From Limonium bicolor (taxonomy: Eukaryota > Streptophyta > Magnoliopsida > Caryophyllales > Plumbaginaceae): a stretch of 64,000 nt of DNA. The notes under the pieces were generated by a model that saw nothing but the letters and a program-made list of their open reading frames with translations, was not told where the DNA came from and made no database searches. This document shows positions 48,623 through 61,231 of this stretch, in pieces. Every line of letters starts with the position of its first letter. Positions within the stretch are counted from its first letter, which is position 1. The translations under genes were made by a program, and so were the position numbers. The stretch covers positions 346,269,636 to 346,333,635 of the forward strand of contig CM041776.1 in NCBI GenBank assembly GCA_023374045.1. Direction: 5' to 3'.

Positions 48623-48700
48623 TGGGTGGATTTCAAGCCTAGAACCTTTTGGTTCTAGGATATCACTCATTTACCTACCAAGCCACGGGGGCTTGGCATC
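48623..48700 (-). repeat. tRNA-related SINE-like fragment
   Basis: On the minus strand the order is GTGGCTTGGTAGG (A-box-like), about 30 bases, then GGTTCTAGGC-TTGAAATCC (B-box-like), the Pol III promoter layout of a tRNA-derived SINE head. It abuts the CACTA end at 48,622, which may have inserted into it. It cannot fold into a proper tRNA, and no SINE tail was identified. Confidence 0.3.
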
Positions 48701-48839
48701 AATCAACTATCCGAACTTGGTGGTTAAACTCTACTGCTGGTGACGACCTTTCATTCTGGGGTGACGGAAGGATGGTACCATTCGAGCCTTTTTTTTTCAT
48801 GCTTTCCCGGAGGTGTAATCAACTACATATATAAACTTG

Positions 48840-51334
48840 CAGTAGCTCGATCGATCCGAAACGTGCCATGTAGTTTTTTTTACCCATGCAACTTGTTTCA
48901 TTAATGAATTTGTTATTTGAGGCGGTAGGAGGGAGGGGGTGCGATACCAGAGGCATATGCAAACATAAGGGAGGGATGGGCCATAAGTCATGATGATCAT
49001 GCTGCAGGTAAGCAAGCGATATATGTATTGAGGATAACGTCCGCGCGCCGGTCAGTCAGTCCACATGAGACAAGAGATAGAACCTAGCGGTTTTAACGAC
49101 TAACGGTATCCTTTGATCATAAAACGTCACATGGTTATGTCTCCCAAGTAAGAATTCTGGTCTTTTTGAACAAAAATGCATGAGACAAAAATATGGGAAA
49201 TGAACAAAAACTTTGGACCCACGAAAGATAATATTGATTCAGACATTCTTCGTAGGGCGGTCCCTTCCTTAATTATAGTAGCTGTTGTGTAGAAGATGAT
49301 GGGTGAATTAATGTGATAAGTCCGTGTATTGGTCTTGATCTTGTTGTAGATTCATTGTCTAATTAAACAACTAAAAGGGCTCCAGATCCGAAATATGGTG
49401 ATGCAATTTGACTTCCACGACATCAATAAGCTCATATATTTTTGGAATGAAATTAAATTTGTAACGGAAAATAATGCAAAAGTGAGGATCAGAAACTGTA
49501 TTTAACGAAAGTTTTTTTTTTTTTTGATACAGCTAGTGATCATAATTAATTACAATTTACCGAGTTGAGTAGTCCAATTAATTCCATATATGTGTACGTA
49601 CGTAGTGGTCTTGTATATCCCACTTTGAATTTGTAAAGTATTGGGGTTCCTTCCAATGAACAACATTAGTTACATTTGTTCATGTTATTTTCATAAAATA
49701 GTTTGAGATATAATACAATATATTTGGCATTTTCTTACCAATTATTTTTAAAGAAGGTCATTTCTTATCAGTTATATAGATTATTTCAACGTTCAGCCCA
49801 ACGAACATGACATTAATTAATACTGTGAAAGGAAGTGGTGTCTTGTGATGGAATCTGTGGTTACCCGGGCTTCTCAATCAGATCACTCTCCATGCCCATC
49901 TCTAGAACGTGCAAATATGCATGATTTCTTGTCAGATGAACTACTACTACTACTACTGCATAAGTATAACACATGCATCATGATCCCTTTGTGCCCATAA
50001 CTGGAACATGCGCACTCTAAATTTGATACAGGAACTATCTGGAGTCACTCATCCGATATAGATATATTTATTGCGGATTCATATACAATAAATATATATT
50101 AATCTATTTATAAACATTTCTATATATATTCAGATGCAAATTGTTTGAGTTGTGTTATGTAGTTGGGTGGCGTTTGATGTGGGGAGCGGGCGCCGTCCAC
50201 ATGGGTACCAATTTGAGTCCTATAATTAATAAGAGAAAGATTTTATGACCGCTTTGTCTTCAAATGTTGACCGTCAGGTTCCTGGTCCAATGCCCTACCA
50301 ATTTGTCATATATCTTTATCAGAATTATGGATATATATATGTAGACTGGTCCTATAAGGATAACCAAAAAGAATGCTTTGATGCTCTATCTCTGTGTATA
50401 TATAAAGGTAAGTGTGACTATTGCATAACAAGACCAACGACAAACGTCTTGCCATATTGGGAAGTTGTGAAATATTTTACCAAATGATGAAACTTCTTAA
50501 ACCTATAGCTTGTTGAATTGATGTATGATCTTAATTTACATTCAAAGATTATCATTCACATATATTTAAAGCGTAGCAAGATCCTTATATTTGCTGAATA
50601 TGTCACTTGAAATATTAAATACTTATTGTTAGTCATCCTCAGTGATCCAAATTATAATGAGTTTTTTTTTTTTTCAATTCTGTGAGGAGACTAGCTAGCT
50701 TTCAAATTGTGTGGATGATACCTCAACAATTGGTTAAACTACCAAACCCATCTTCTAGCTTTTCTATGAGATATCATAAATGTGTAGTTTCTTATCTTGA
50801 AGTCAGGACTGAGAGTAGAGTAGATTAAGTATGAGAGGAGGGGACTAAGACAAGGGATAGTAGTCTTTTTAGGTTAGTTTTTGTTTTATGAGTAATCTTT
50901 TTAGGTGAGTGATTGGTGGAGGAGGTAATCTGTGAGTTAGAGTGTAATCTACAGATTGGTGATACGGTAACTCCTTCGAGATGTGTGATAAGTAAATCAA
51001 GGATGATGATCAATAGTAATAAATGAGACACAATAGTCTACATGGTTTGTTCTTGAATGATTTAGTCCACATCGATTGACATAGGTTTTTAGTAGATCTT
51101 GAGAGTAAATGAGAAGGGAGAGTGGTGTTTCTTCGTAGCGAATATATTTTGTGTGTTATCTATCTTTTTTTTCTCTCTGTTTTCTGTTGTGTTCTGTGTT
51201 TCTTATATAAATAAGGCATTGATTGCTAGTTATAGAGAAGAAGACAATCAATTCGGCTTGCTTCCCTGACTTGCCCTTCATCTCCTAGTCGGGTTGGCTA
51301 TGCTGACAAGAGCTACATAGAGTAGGGCTGAAGT
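48840..51334. other. Intergenic DNA, no gene supported
   Basis: The longest frame, 50,245-50,487 (80 residues, cysteine- and tyrosine-rich), has no recognised family and no splice partners. Microsatellite (CTA)n is at about 49,938-49,957 and a T-run at 49,511. Confidence 0.4.
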
Positions 51335-51342
51335 CATCCGGT

Positions 51343-51927
51343 CAGGGCCGTCTCAATCAATTAGGGGGCCATGTGCCGGTTCAAATACATGATCATAATA
51401 TATATAAACATATTAAATTATATAAAAAATAGTTACATTTTAATTTAAAAAATCATAAGTAATTTTTTTAAAATACAACAATTTTAAATTATTATTCTAA
51501 AATAATAAATATTTAATTATGTGATACAATTGTTTTAAAATAAAATTATTTATTCATTTGTATACATATTTTTAAGACAAAAACATTTTCAAATAGTAGT
51601 TTTAAGATTTATTTACCAATACCATATTGTAAATATCTCTTTTTGTAAAAAAATATAGTATAAAATTTTAATACTTAATTTTATGTGTACATATAGTAAT
51701 ATTTATGTCATATTTTTTACTATTAATTAGTTTATTGTTTTATAAATAAAATTCATTAATAAAATATCACATTTTTTATTTATAATATCTTACTTATAAT
51801 TTTTTATATAAACTATTAACTAATTAACTATAGCTAAAAAAATAACAAGACCCTTAAAAAATGGGACCCCGGATAAGTGGGGGCCCTGTGCCGTGGCTCC
51901 ACATGCACACCCTCTCAGCCGGCTCTG
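51343..51927. mobile_element. hAT non-autonomous element with perfect 8-bp duplication
   Basis: Ends: left CAGGGCCGTCTCAATCAATT, right read inward CAGAGCCGGCTGAGAGGGTG. GGGGGCC tracts lie inside both ends. CATCCGGT occurs at 51,335-51,342 and 51,928-51,935, an exact 8-bp target duplication. The 585-bp interior is AT-rich without coding capacity. Diagnostic of hAT; mobilised in trans. Confidence 0.92.
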
Positions 51928-51935
51928 CATCCGGT

Positions 51936-54700
51936 ATGGGCCTCGTTAGGGAGGAAGCTTCCTCACCTTGGTTCTCCTTTAATTACGGAAATGACACACA
52001 CCATCTTAGGGTATTAATGATATGTCAGTGAGGCATGCGAGTTGGTAATCACAGGTGTCTTAGTTGGTAATAGCGGGTCGGATGATGAGACTGATAGAAC
52101 AGAATGTCATATGGGGTACAATTTTTTTGTTTTTTTTTCTAGAGAAAAAGTATTATGACAGTTTTAATTATAAAAATTGTGAATGAATAGATTTTATTAA
52201 TAATTGAAATTAAACTAATAACTATATATACATATAAAAGTATATAAACATTAATTAGTAAGATATTAACTATACATTATATTAATAAATATGTACAATT
52301 AAAGTAACGTGGAAAATTGTGAATCTCTAATAGTTTTTGTTGGGTGTAATTTTCTTTTACAAGTTTTTTCTATGTTGATATTTTTACTATCATATTTTAG
52401 TAATTTTTGTCTAATTTTGATAACCGATTCCACATGTTTTAGAAATAAAGCTTGAATGTTGTTGTTGTGTATCTAAATGATGTTAAGATATTAATAATAA
52501 CTACTATCAAATTTTATAAGAATGTACGTAATAATATTATCATATTTTAAATAATTAAAATTGACCCTTTTCAAAATAAAATGTAATACTTATTGTTGAT
52601 ATGGTGTAAAGAATTTCACCTTAGCCTTGTCATTAAGAAAACTAATTATGATTACATGTACGCTAGCGGCCCACAACCGAAGAGCTCCGTCCCGGTTGAA
52701 ATCTTAATTCTAAGGAGAGGATCAAGTTCTTTGTTAGCCGGTCAGATTCAACCAGGTCACACCAACTGAAACCCCTACCACCTCCCTCATTGTATCGACC
52801 CGCCTATCACCATGGAAGCACTCATGACTTAGCGGGTATGTCACGGCGGTTACACTAACTTATGTTTAAGTAATAATAAAAAACTAGGTATAAAATTGAC
52901 CAAAAAATATTTATTTTTATTATAATAATTCAAATAAAATAGTAAGTTACCTTATATTATGGAATTAAACTAGTTCAATACCCCTCTCGGTCCACCTAAG
53001 GGAACAAACCCTTCAGAGGAATGTCCCACTAGAACCTACAAACCAATGAAGCCGCTTAATTCAAAGACTAAACAAGAAAAAAAAATGTGAAATGGAAGGG
53101 GAAGGAAGAAAGAATTATATATCTCCCCGAAGAGAGTGTTGGCACTATTCTTTTCTGACTTAATTAATCGACTCATTTTTTCTCTATATACATTACACAG
53201 ATATATTAGTTATTTACTTTTTCTTTTATATATTTTTTACTTTTTACTTTTTCTAATTGCAACGGTCAAATGATAACTCATCAGCTCTCAGATTTAGTTT
53301 TTTTTTTTTTTAATGTAAAATGAGGCCCGTGGGATTCTTGTTGATATAGCCTGGAGATCTCACCTCCCATTTCACATTCAGTAGGTTGATAAATTAAGTT
53401 GTAGAACGGTCAAGTGGTGTGATTCTGCGGCATCTACTATTGGATCATACTTTCCAGAGAGGTTGCTGATCTTCATCAACCATGCATGGTAATTAATTTG
53501 AATAATCTTTTCTCTTAAGATTGCTGTGTTCCGTACGTTAAATCCTGTAGTTCCTTAACTCGGCTCAGCCGCTCATATAGATCAGATCATAATAGATAAT
53601 GGAATACACAGACAAATTTAACACCAGTGCCTCGCTAGCTACATACCAAAATGCCAAAATATTTAGTGTGTAAATTATTTGTCTTTTGTTTGTGACATTG
53701 AAACGTGACTGATATAGAGGGGTGATATATACCCACAGATCTAGGTAAAATTATACCCTACATATACTACTAGATCTAGATAATAATCATTTTGACCAGT
53801 TGAGGGAGGGGACATTAAAGTGGGTCAAAGTAGGTCATATCTAATTTCGTATCTATCTAAGAAAAATTCTGTACGTTTTTTTTTACCTGTGAAAAGGAAT
53901 AGTTTATGAACATGATGAACTTTATCCTTTCAAAATCCATCCTTGTTGGGAAGTGTTTATATATGTCAGGCTAACTCAACTTTTTTTTTTTTTTTTGAAG
54001 GAAACAATTTTTTCTTTTCTTTTTTATTTTATTTTTGTAGTTGTGTGGTAAATCAACTTAGTTGCTTACTTAATTATTACTACTAAGTTGTATATATGCA
54101 TATTTCAAAAAGTTGTTTTACTCACTCCCTTTGCTAGATTTGATCATTATTTCTCCCTAGCCTGTTACCTTACTTTAAAAAGTGCCCCTCCCTCATATGT
54201 TAATAATGGCCACACAGCATATGATTAAACACCCGACGGACGTAGTATCTTGTTACACTCTCTGAATGGTTCGTTCACACTTTATAATAGCTGACACCTG
54301 ATACGTTTGATTATATGCTGCATCATTATCAGCTAATCTCGCTCACACTATATTGCTGCAGTGCTCATTGCGATCGCGTGACGTTATATATATATATAAA
54401 TCTCTTTAAGCTGAACATCATATAATATGTAGTACGCTGTCTATATATTGTACATTAGCCAATCATAAATAAAAGTTACTCCTGGGTTGGGTTAGCTCAT
54501 ATTAGTCAAAAATTCATCCAGCTGCAGCTCTACTGGGACTTCTGGAGCAATTTAGAAAAACTAGCTAAACTAAGGGAAGAATGGAACCATCGATCAATCA
54601 CTTTACTAGAAAAGAAATAAATGGGACCCTTCTTTCCTTGTTTCTCACTGTGTTTTGCCTTTGCCTGCTGGCAGTTAATGTGTATTATTGAAATGAAAAA
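51936..54700. other. Intergenic DNA upstream of the ERF gene
   Basis: No genes are recognisable. A GC-richer island at 52,660-52,860 has no convincing frame. T-rich runs are at 53,300 and 53,980. Confidence 0.4.
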
Positions 54701-54730
54701 AAATAATACAAGAGCGCTATAAGTTCGCCT

Positions 54731-54739
54731 TTATATAAG
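54731..54739 (+). promoter_or_regulatory. TATA box of the ERF003-like gene
   Basis: TTATATAAG lies 260 bases before the start codon, consistent with a 5' leader of roughly 220-230 bases. No other good TATA motif lies closer to the start. Confidence 0.5.
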
Positions 54740-54990
54740 TTGCTGATGATTCCGCTTTTCCTGCTTATAAACTCTACCACCAACCAACCAGCATATCATC
54801 ATCTCCTTGAAATTCCTCTCCCTGCCTGCGCGCTGCATTGTCCTTCCTCCTTCACTGCAAACTGCGCAGTGCTGTTTGTCACTCTCCATATAGTATTAAA
54901 GAAATCAGGAAAGAACATTAATTGGCTGGCTGGCTGGCTCTCTGTTTTACTGCTCTGTCTCAAATCCCAATAAACTATAGCAACAACAAA

Positions 54991-55796
54991 ATGGCGAGGC
55001 CTCAACAACGATACCGCGGTGTAAGGCAAAGACACTGGGGCTCTTGGGTATCAGAGATTCGCCATCCTCTCTTGTAAGTAATTAAACTCTCTAGCTAACT
55101 CTCTTCATGCAAGGATGATCCGTCAATTTTATTATACTCGCTTTCAAATTCTGCTTAAACAGGAAAACCAGGATCTGGCTTGGGACATTCGAGACAGCGG
55201 AGGATGCCGCTAGGGCGTACGATGAAGCGGCACGGCTAATGTGTGGCCCACGTGCAAGAACCAATTTCCCTTACGATCCCATGGCATTGGCGGCTACATC
55301 ATCCAATTCCTATTCTTCACCCTCTAACCTCCTCTCCGCCACTCTCACCGCTAAGCTCCACCGCTGTTACATGCAGTCACTCGAAATGACAAAACAGAAC
55401 AGCACCACTTCTTCTTCGCCTAGTTCATCCACACACTCACCTCATCACAATTACAACCACAATAACGGTTACAGCAGCTCCTCCTCGGCTACTGACGATT
55501 CTACAATATTTCCCTGCTACCCCACCACCACCAACGAATCCAATATTATTTCTGGCGGTGGCGGAACACAGCAGTTTTGGTCGTCTCATGTTGACGGAAC
55601 GCCGTACACTCCACCGGCGGCGGAGGAATGGGCAGTCCCAACAAACTACCACCCACAGCAGCAACAAGATTATTATCGTCAGGATCATGAAGCAGGATCA
55701 ACAGCACATTATCAATTAGAGGTGCTGGAAGAACACCATATTCAACAGATGATTGAAGAGTTATTGGATTACGATGGCTCAATTCAGCTCCGCTAG
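54991..55796 (+). CDS. ERF003: AP2/ERF transcription factor, ERF003-like (group V)
   Basis: Two exons, 54,991-55,073 and 55,163-55,796, with a GT-AG intron splitting the codon for Leu28; 238 residues. The single AP2 domain spans residues about 8-64 ([20 protein letters not shown], then [20 protein letters not shown] and [11 protein letters not shown]) and binds GCC-box type DNA in the nucleus. The start MARPQQR, the [20 protein letters not shown] motif and the acidic C-terminal end [17 protein letters not shown] match Arabidopsis ERF003 (At5g25190) and relatives. This group also holds the SHINE/WIN wax regulators and has an intron at this place in the AP2 domain. The middle is rich in Ser, Thr, Asn, His and Gln, longer than in Arabidopsis. 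No damaged position is seen. Confidence 0.95.
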
Positions 55797-58700
55797 CTAG
55801 CTTCCCTCATCACACACTCATGTTCAATCTTCTTCTTTTTTTTTTTTTAAAAAAATTTACATCGAAATTATATATTCCATAGTCAGCGTCAGCCTCAGTG
55901 TTACTCATTCTACTCCTTAATTCCTGGGTCACCGACTTACTATTATTATTATTATTATGTATCCAGATTCATTCTCTCATCCGTAGGGATTAGAGAAGGA
56001 AAGCCCCTCTCCTATAATTAATTATTTGAAATTTGTATCTCAATTCAATTAATTAGGTTTGTGAGGCTTTTACATATATATATATTATCATTTACATATA
56101 TCCATCATTATCATCTTGTGTATCGATTCATTGTAATCTAGTGTATTATTTTTTTCAATGATAGTATTATGTTTTTTTATTTCTTCTTTTGCATTGATCC
56201 AATTCCATCCAATAATTCTCTGTCAAAGTTTAATTTAGTGAAGTTCTTCCGATAATTCCGGATATAGTATATTGTACTATCATTTACCTATCCATCTTTA
56301 TCATCTTGTTTTTTTCTTAGAAATTAAATAAAACAACAAAAGTTTTTGTCTCGTTCATGATTAATAAAAATAATTATGATGATGTAATTAAACATCTGGG
56401 TCTTCAACAACATTTCCTTTTGCGGTAAGAAAGAATGAATGACTCTATTTTTGGTGTCTAGCTAGCTACCCAGAACATGCCCATTTGCAACGCAAACAGC
56501 GGACAATCATGTGCAGATATTTTTTAGTAACAAAGTAATACTAATAATTAAGACAAGTTGCACTAAGAAAAGACAAGTGATGATTTGGTGCGAAGACGAA
56601 GAAAACTAATTTTACTTTTGTTGTACTATTATTTTGCTGCTTATTTGCTCTAATTTCCTTTTTTAAGTTGTGGGGGAAAGAAGAATAAGCTACTAGTACT
56701 ATAGTAGAATGTATGAACAAGTGCAGGAAAGCATTATGCTGTAATAAAGAAAGAGTTGTATAACATGATCGATCGATAACGGGTAGGTTATATAACAATG
56801 ATGGATACGTGTATGCAACTAGTTTAGTCGTACAGTATTAATTATCATTGGGAACATGCGTAATTCCCGATTATCCCATGATTTGAACTTTGACTTTTTG
56901 TTTTAAAAGTAGGACTATCATTACTTGGCACATGCACTAACACGCAATAACAATCTTGCATAACCAAGTCTACTAGCATTGGGCTTTCATTACGGTGAAA
57001 CTGATATTGACTTAAAAATAGCTACAAGTATCTAGAATTCACTGTTTTGAGATATATTAATTTTATCATATATAATATGTTATCTCATTTAAACAGAATT
57101 GTGTTTATACTTGCTCATTTGATCCACCCGCTTAATCCAAATACAGCATAATGAGTATATATATTTTGAATGATTGCTGCGAATCAACCATCGATCACTA
57201 TTGTTCCCCAAATATTGCTCATCGATTGAATCAAATCTCACCATCATTCTATCGATCTCTTTATTCCTTTTTTGTTTACATTTGAAACTTCCCCGCGCTG
57301 GGTGCATGCATGTTAACACTTGGCTATATATGACTTTTTTCCATTATAATTTATAGGAGCTGTTGTTGCCGCAGAGACGTGGACAGGGTTTGTGGTCAAG
57401 TACCAGACTTTCCATTTATCGCCTGGAATAGCTGCTTTTGGACGTTGATATATATGATCATCCTTTTAGCTAGGCGCAAGATGAGCCATCAAATGTGAGC
57501 AGTACATATGATTAACTGCATGCTTCCAAAGAGCTAGAGTCAATCACATCTACCTCAACCAAATGCTCAATGAATACCATTGAAAGGGGATCTCTGTTCA
57601 AATATCAATTTTGCGGGCCGGCCGGCTTCCCATTTGTTTAGCATGCGATGCGAAGCCAATCTTTGCCGAAATCTTACAGTTAAAACACGCCGGAGCTTCG
57701 TTCCTCAATAATTATTGCAAAACCACGAAGTGCCGGCCCGCTCCTGGTTAATGCAATGGGTCGCTTTTTAGTTTGACCCGTCCAGGCTTTGGAACATTCC
57801 ACGGAGAGGATCTCTAGCTAGTTACCTCCTGAATCATAACCAACTCATCGGATCGATCCCAGATCACAAGACGGGAGAGAATTCAAATCTTGCTCCGCCA
57901 CGTTTTATTACCACTAACAATAGATCTCCATGCTAATTAGCTAAATCTATTACGGATTGGGCGAACAATTTTGGATACTATTATGCGTCCATTACTACTT
58001 CTTTTCCACGCACTGATACATATATTGTAAAAAACACTTATATTCATTCGTAATCAAATAATTATCAAAAGTTTCATTTTTTTAGGTAGTTTTTTTTTAA
58101 TTATATATATGCACTTTGTTGGTCACTAAATAAACATAATAAGTAGATGGGTTCAACCCAACCCAAGTCTATAGTCGATTTTATTAACTCAATTTAAACT
58201 TTTTTTTAAAAAAATTTAGATCAAATCATACATCAAACCCCATTTTTTACGGTCAGTTTCAGATGCAAGTCAAAATTGTTAGTCAGAACATATAGCTTGC
58301 CCGTGGGATGGGAGCTAAGCTAATTACATGCATGATTATTGATTAGAACACTTTCCTATGTTCAACGCGGTAAAGCTGCGGCTTACCTTCATATGGTGGG
58401 CTGGCCTTTTTGTTGTTGGGCTGATGCTTTGGAGTACCAACTCGATTTCACTTGGGCAAAATCTTCTACTGTGGATTGGATGCCACTCAAATCGACTATT
58501 TTGCTTTTGAGAAACTTTTGCCCATTCACGGTGTAAAAAGTAAATAGATACCACGATTAATTATATAACTAATAGTAAGAGGAAACAATAGTAGATGACA
58601 AGTTTGAACTTGCTTTTACACCTGCCCATCCAAAATAATTTGTACTGGTGTAGGAAAATTATTACACTTGTAGTTGTAGATGGCACGGCCATTTGTTTTT

Positions 58701-59747
58701 TGAGGAAGTCATGCTGTTTTATTTATTCTGATTGAAACCCGGTCATATATTATGGAAATCAAACAGTTTATTACACAAGTTTGTCTTCATTTGTGGTCAG
58801 TTGTTGCTAAACGACATGGAAATTGATGATAAACGCTAACAAATGCTGAATTCCACAAAAAGAGTCATGTGGTAGCGGGAAATTTTGTTTAGGGTGCATC
58901 ATAGCGAGAAAGATGGGAGGATAATGAACCTATGGAATTAATTATGTGGGTTTGTCAAAAGTATTTTATTATTATTATTATTATGAAACTTCCAAGTGTG
59001 TATGTAGTACGTAGTATATTACGTTACACGTATATGATACACTGGCTGTGATCGATCTATCTAAATCATAAGTTACACAAATCTCATATTTCAGAAATGA
59101 TGTATTGCTTCAAAAAAAAAAAAAAAAAGATGTAGAATCAAGCAAATTCTTAGCTTTCGTCCGATTTGTAATCGACAGTCGTGGTTTTGTAGATAATGAC
59201 GATGATGTGGATAGGTCTCTGTTACTCTGTACCACCCTCTATCACACGTTAACAATCCCCCCTCCGCCTAGTTGTCAACATTGAGTTTGAACAACGAAAT
59301 TGCATAATTAACTAAAGGTTGACCCCATTCTGGCTAAAAGAAGGAAAAAAAGAACAAAGGTGAACCAATGACTTATGACCTCTTATTTTAATTGAGATGT
59401 TAATTTTGACCGCAATTTCAAAATGCACCTGTCAATATAAAAAGTCAAATTTTAATTGAAGCTTTTGATTTAAAAAGAATTATGAGTAGGTTTTATTCTA
59501 CTTTGAATTAGGGATGAACTATCAAAAAAAAAATTTTAAATACAAGAAATTTAATAAGTAAGATTCACTAAATGTGAGTAATAAATCTATAACATATGAC
59601 TAAAGTTATTAACTAATAAATTTTATAATTAATTATATGATAACAAAAAAAATTTATCTATAAAAATTAAATCAAGTCTGATTTAAAAAAAACCTCAAGA
59701 TCTTTCATATTAGATTTATAGATGAGCTTAATCCCACATAAAACCTA
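55797..59747. other. Intergenic DNA, no gene supported
   Basis: The ERF 3' UTR probably occupies the first few hundred bases. A loosely repeated pair (ATCATTTAC-TATCCATC, TTATCATCTTGT) is at about 56,086-56,117 and 56,278-56,309. (TTA)n or (TAT)n microsatellites lie at 55,937 and 58,966. Frames at 57,089-57,356 and 58,336-58,554 overlap on both strands and show no domain. Confidence 0.4.
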
Positions 59748-59757
59748 ATTTGACACT

Positions 59758-60304
59758 AGAGCTGCTCAAAACCTGTCCGGCCCGGTGACCCGACCCGGCC
59801 GGGAAAAAAGCCCGGTAAGTCTGAACCCGACGGGCTGTTCGGGCAGGCTTGGACAAACAATGAACCCGAATTAAAAATCGGGCCGGGCCACGACAAATTT
59901 TCAAGCCCGCGGGCTAAGCCCGCCCAGCCCGATTTACAATATTAATTATTATTTTTTAAAAAATATATGTAAAATAATACATATCTTATATTATTTGATA
60001 TAATACATATATCAAAATTATATTAAATATACATATAATACAAAATTTTACTCAAATTTATATATAGTGATGATTTTGAAATTAAATATATATATTTTTT
60101 TAATTTTTTTAATTTAAAAAATAAAAATAAGTCAATAATCGGGCCGGGCGGGCCGGGTATCAGCATAGCTGAAAAAAATCAGGCCTAGCCAACCCGGCCC
60201 GGACATATAAAAACCGGGCCCAACCTCCATGAGTAGGCCCAATGAACCTAAAAAATTTCCCTGGCCTGATTCGAACCCGCCCGCCCGTCCAAATGATCAC
60301 CTCT
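59758..60304. mobile_element. hAT-like element, GGCCGGGC-rich, with intact target duplication
   Basis: Ends: left AGAGCTGCTCAAAACCTGTC, right read inward AGAGGTGATCATTTGGACGG. The sequence ATTTGACACT flanks both sides (59,748-59,757 and 60,305-60,314); the last 8 bases fit a hAT duplication. CCCGGCC and GGGCCGGGC words fill both arms and the centre is AT-rich. No transposase is present. The same architecture recurs in the older, degraded copy at 22,188-22,560. Confidence 0.82.
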
Positions 60305-60314
60305 ATTTGACACT

Positions 60315-61231
60315 CTCGATTATAATGAAATTTCTTATAGTAATAATATAATATTTGAATACCACGATTGAACTTTATTTCCCAGAAAAATATCTAAATA
60401 ATAAAGAAATAATATTCACCCAACTGGACAAATTCATTTCTAGAATATACAAAAAATAATGGGAGATACATTTTTTAAAATATATCCACTACTGTGGAAG
60501 ACCTTTATCTATATATTGAGTATTTTGTTGCTAAGCTTCATGATTAGTTAATAATTGGAGTACAACTGTTCACAGAGAACAATTATTATTTATTATTATT
60601 ATTCTGAATAGCAGGTAGCAGCGATGTGCTGGGCTGTCAATTGTCATAAATCTGGCGACCCCACTTGACAAGGTATAAGTATTTAGGCAGCTGTAGCAGG
60701 AGCAACGGATCCACATTCCATTATCAAGCTGGCGCACAATTGCAACAGTCCCACTATTACGGCCCAATTAGCAAACAAAAAGGGGAATTTCAGAATTCGG
60801 AGTGGAACTTGAACAACAAACAAGGGGAGGAAGGAGGCAAGGAAAGAGGCTCTGCAATAACTACATCGTTGAAGTCTTGAAGAGAAGAATTGCTCCATCT
60901 TCAACAATGTACGTTTTGACGTAACGTGAAGACGACGGTTTCAACTTCAAACCATTCCCCGTGGTCGTCGTCTCCTTTCAACTCTCATTCAATCACGCAC
61001 ACTTATACATTCCCCCTTTTTACAATCGAAAAAACCCCAAGCTGCTGACCCCAAAATTCTTCAGGCACGCCTTCGTCATTCCCTCTAGTAGACGATACAC
61101 TTCATTGCATCACTAATCCCCTTTCTTCGGTTCCAATTGCGACTCTTCTGACTCATTACTCTTCAAGATATCGATCTATCTCTCGAGTCCCGAGTCCCGA
61201 GCCCTCTCTTATAATCACCCCACAAACAAAA
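60315..61231. other. Promoter and leader region of the DUF868 gene
   Basis: The last 330 bases before the start are C/T-rich (CCCCTTTCTTCGG, CTCTCGAGTCCCGAGTCCCG), typical of a plant leader. TTATACAT at about 61,003 is a weak TATA candidate. The overlapping small frames at 60,570-60,907 are not convincing. Confidence 0.45.

Noticed and set aside
50245..50487. 80-codon frame with several Cys and Tyr
   Set aside because: No signal peptide, no cysteine pattern of a known secreted peptide family and no splice context.
55437..55782. Antisense frames opposite the ERF gene
   Set aside because: Shadows of the Ser/Asn-rich coding region; no family resemblance.
58336..58554. Overlapping plus and minus frames of 65-72 codons
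   Set aside because: Short, no domain or splice context; probably chance.
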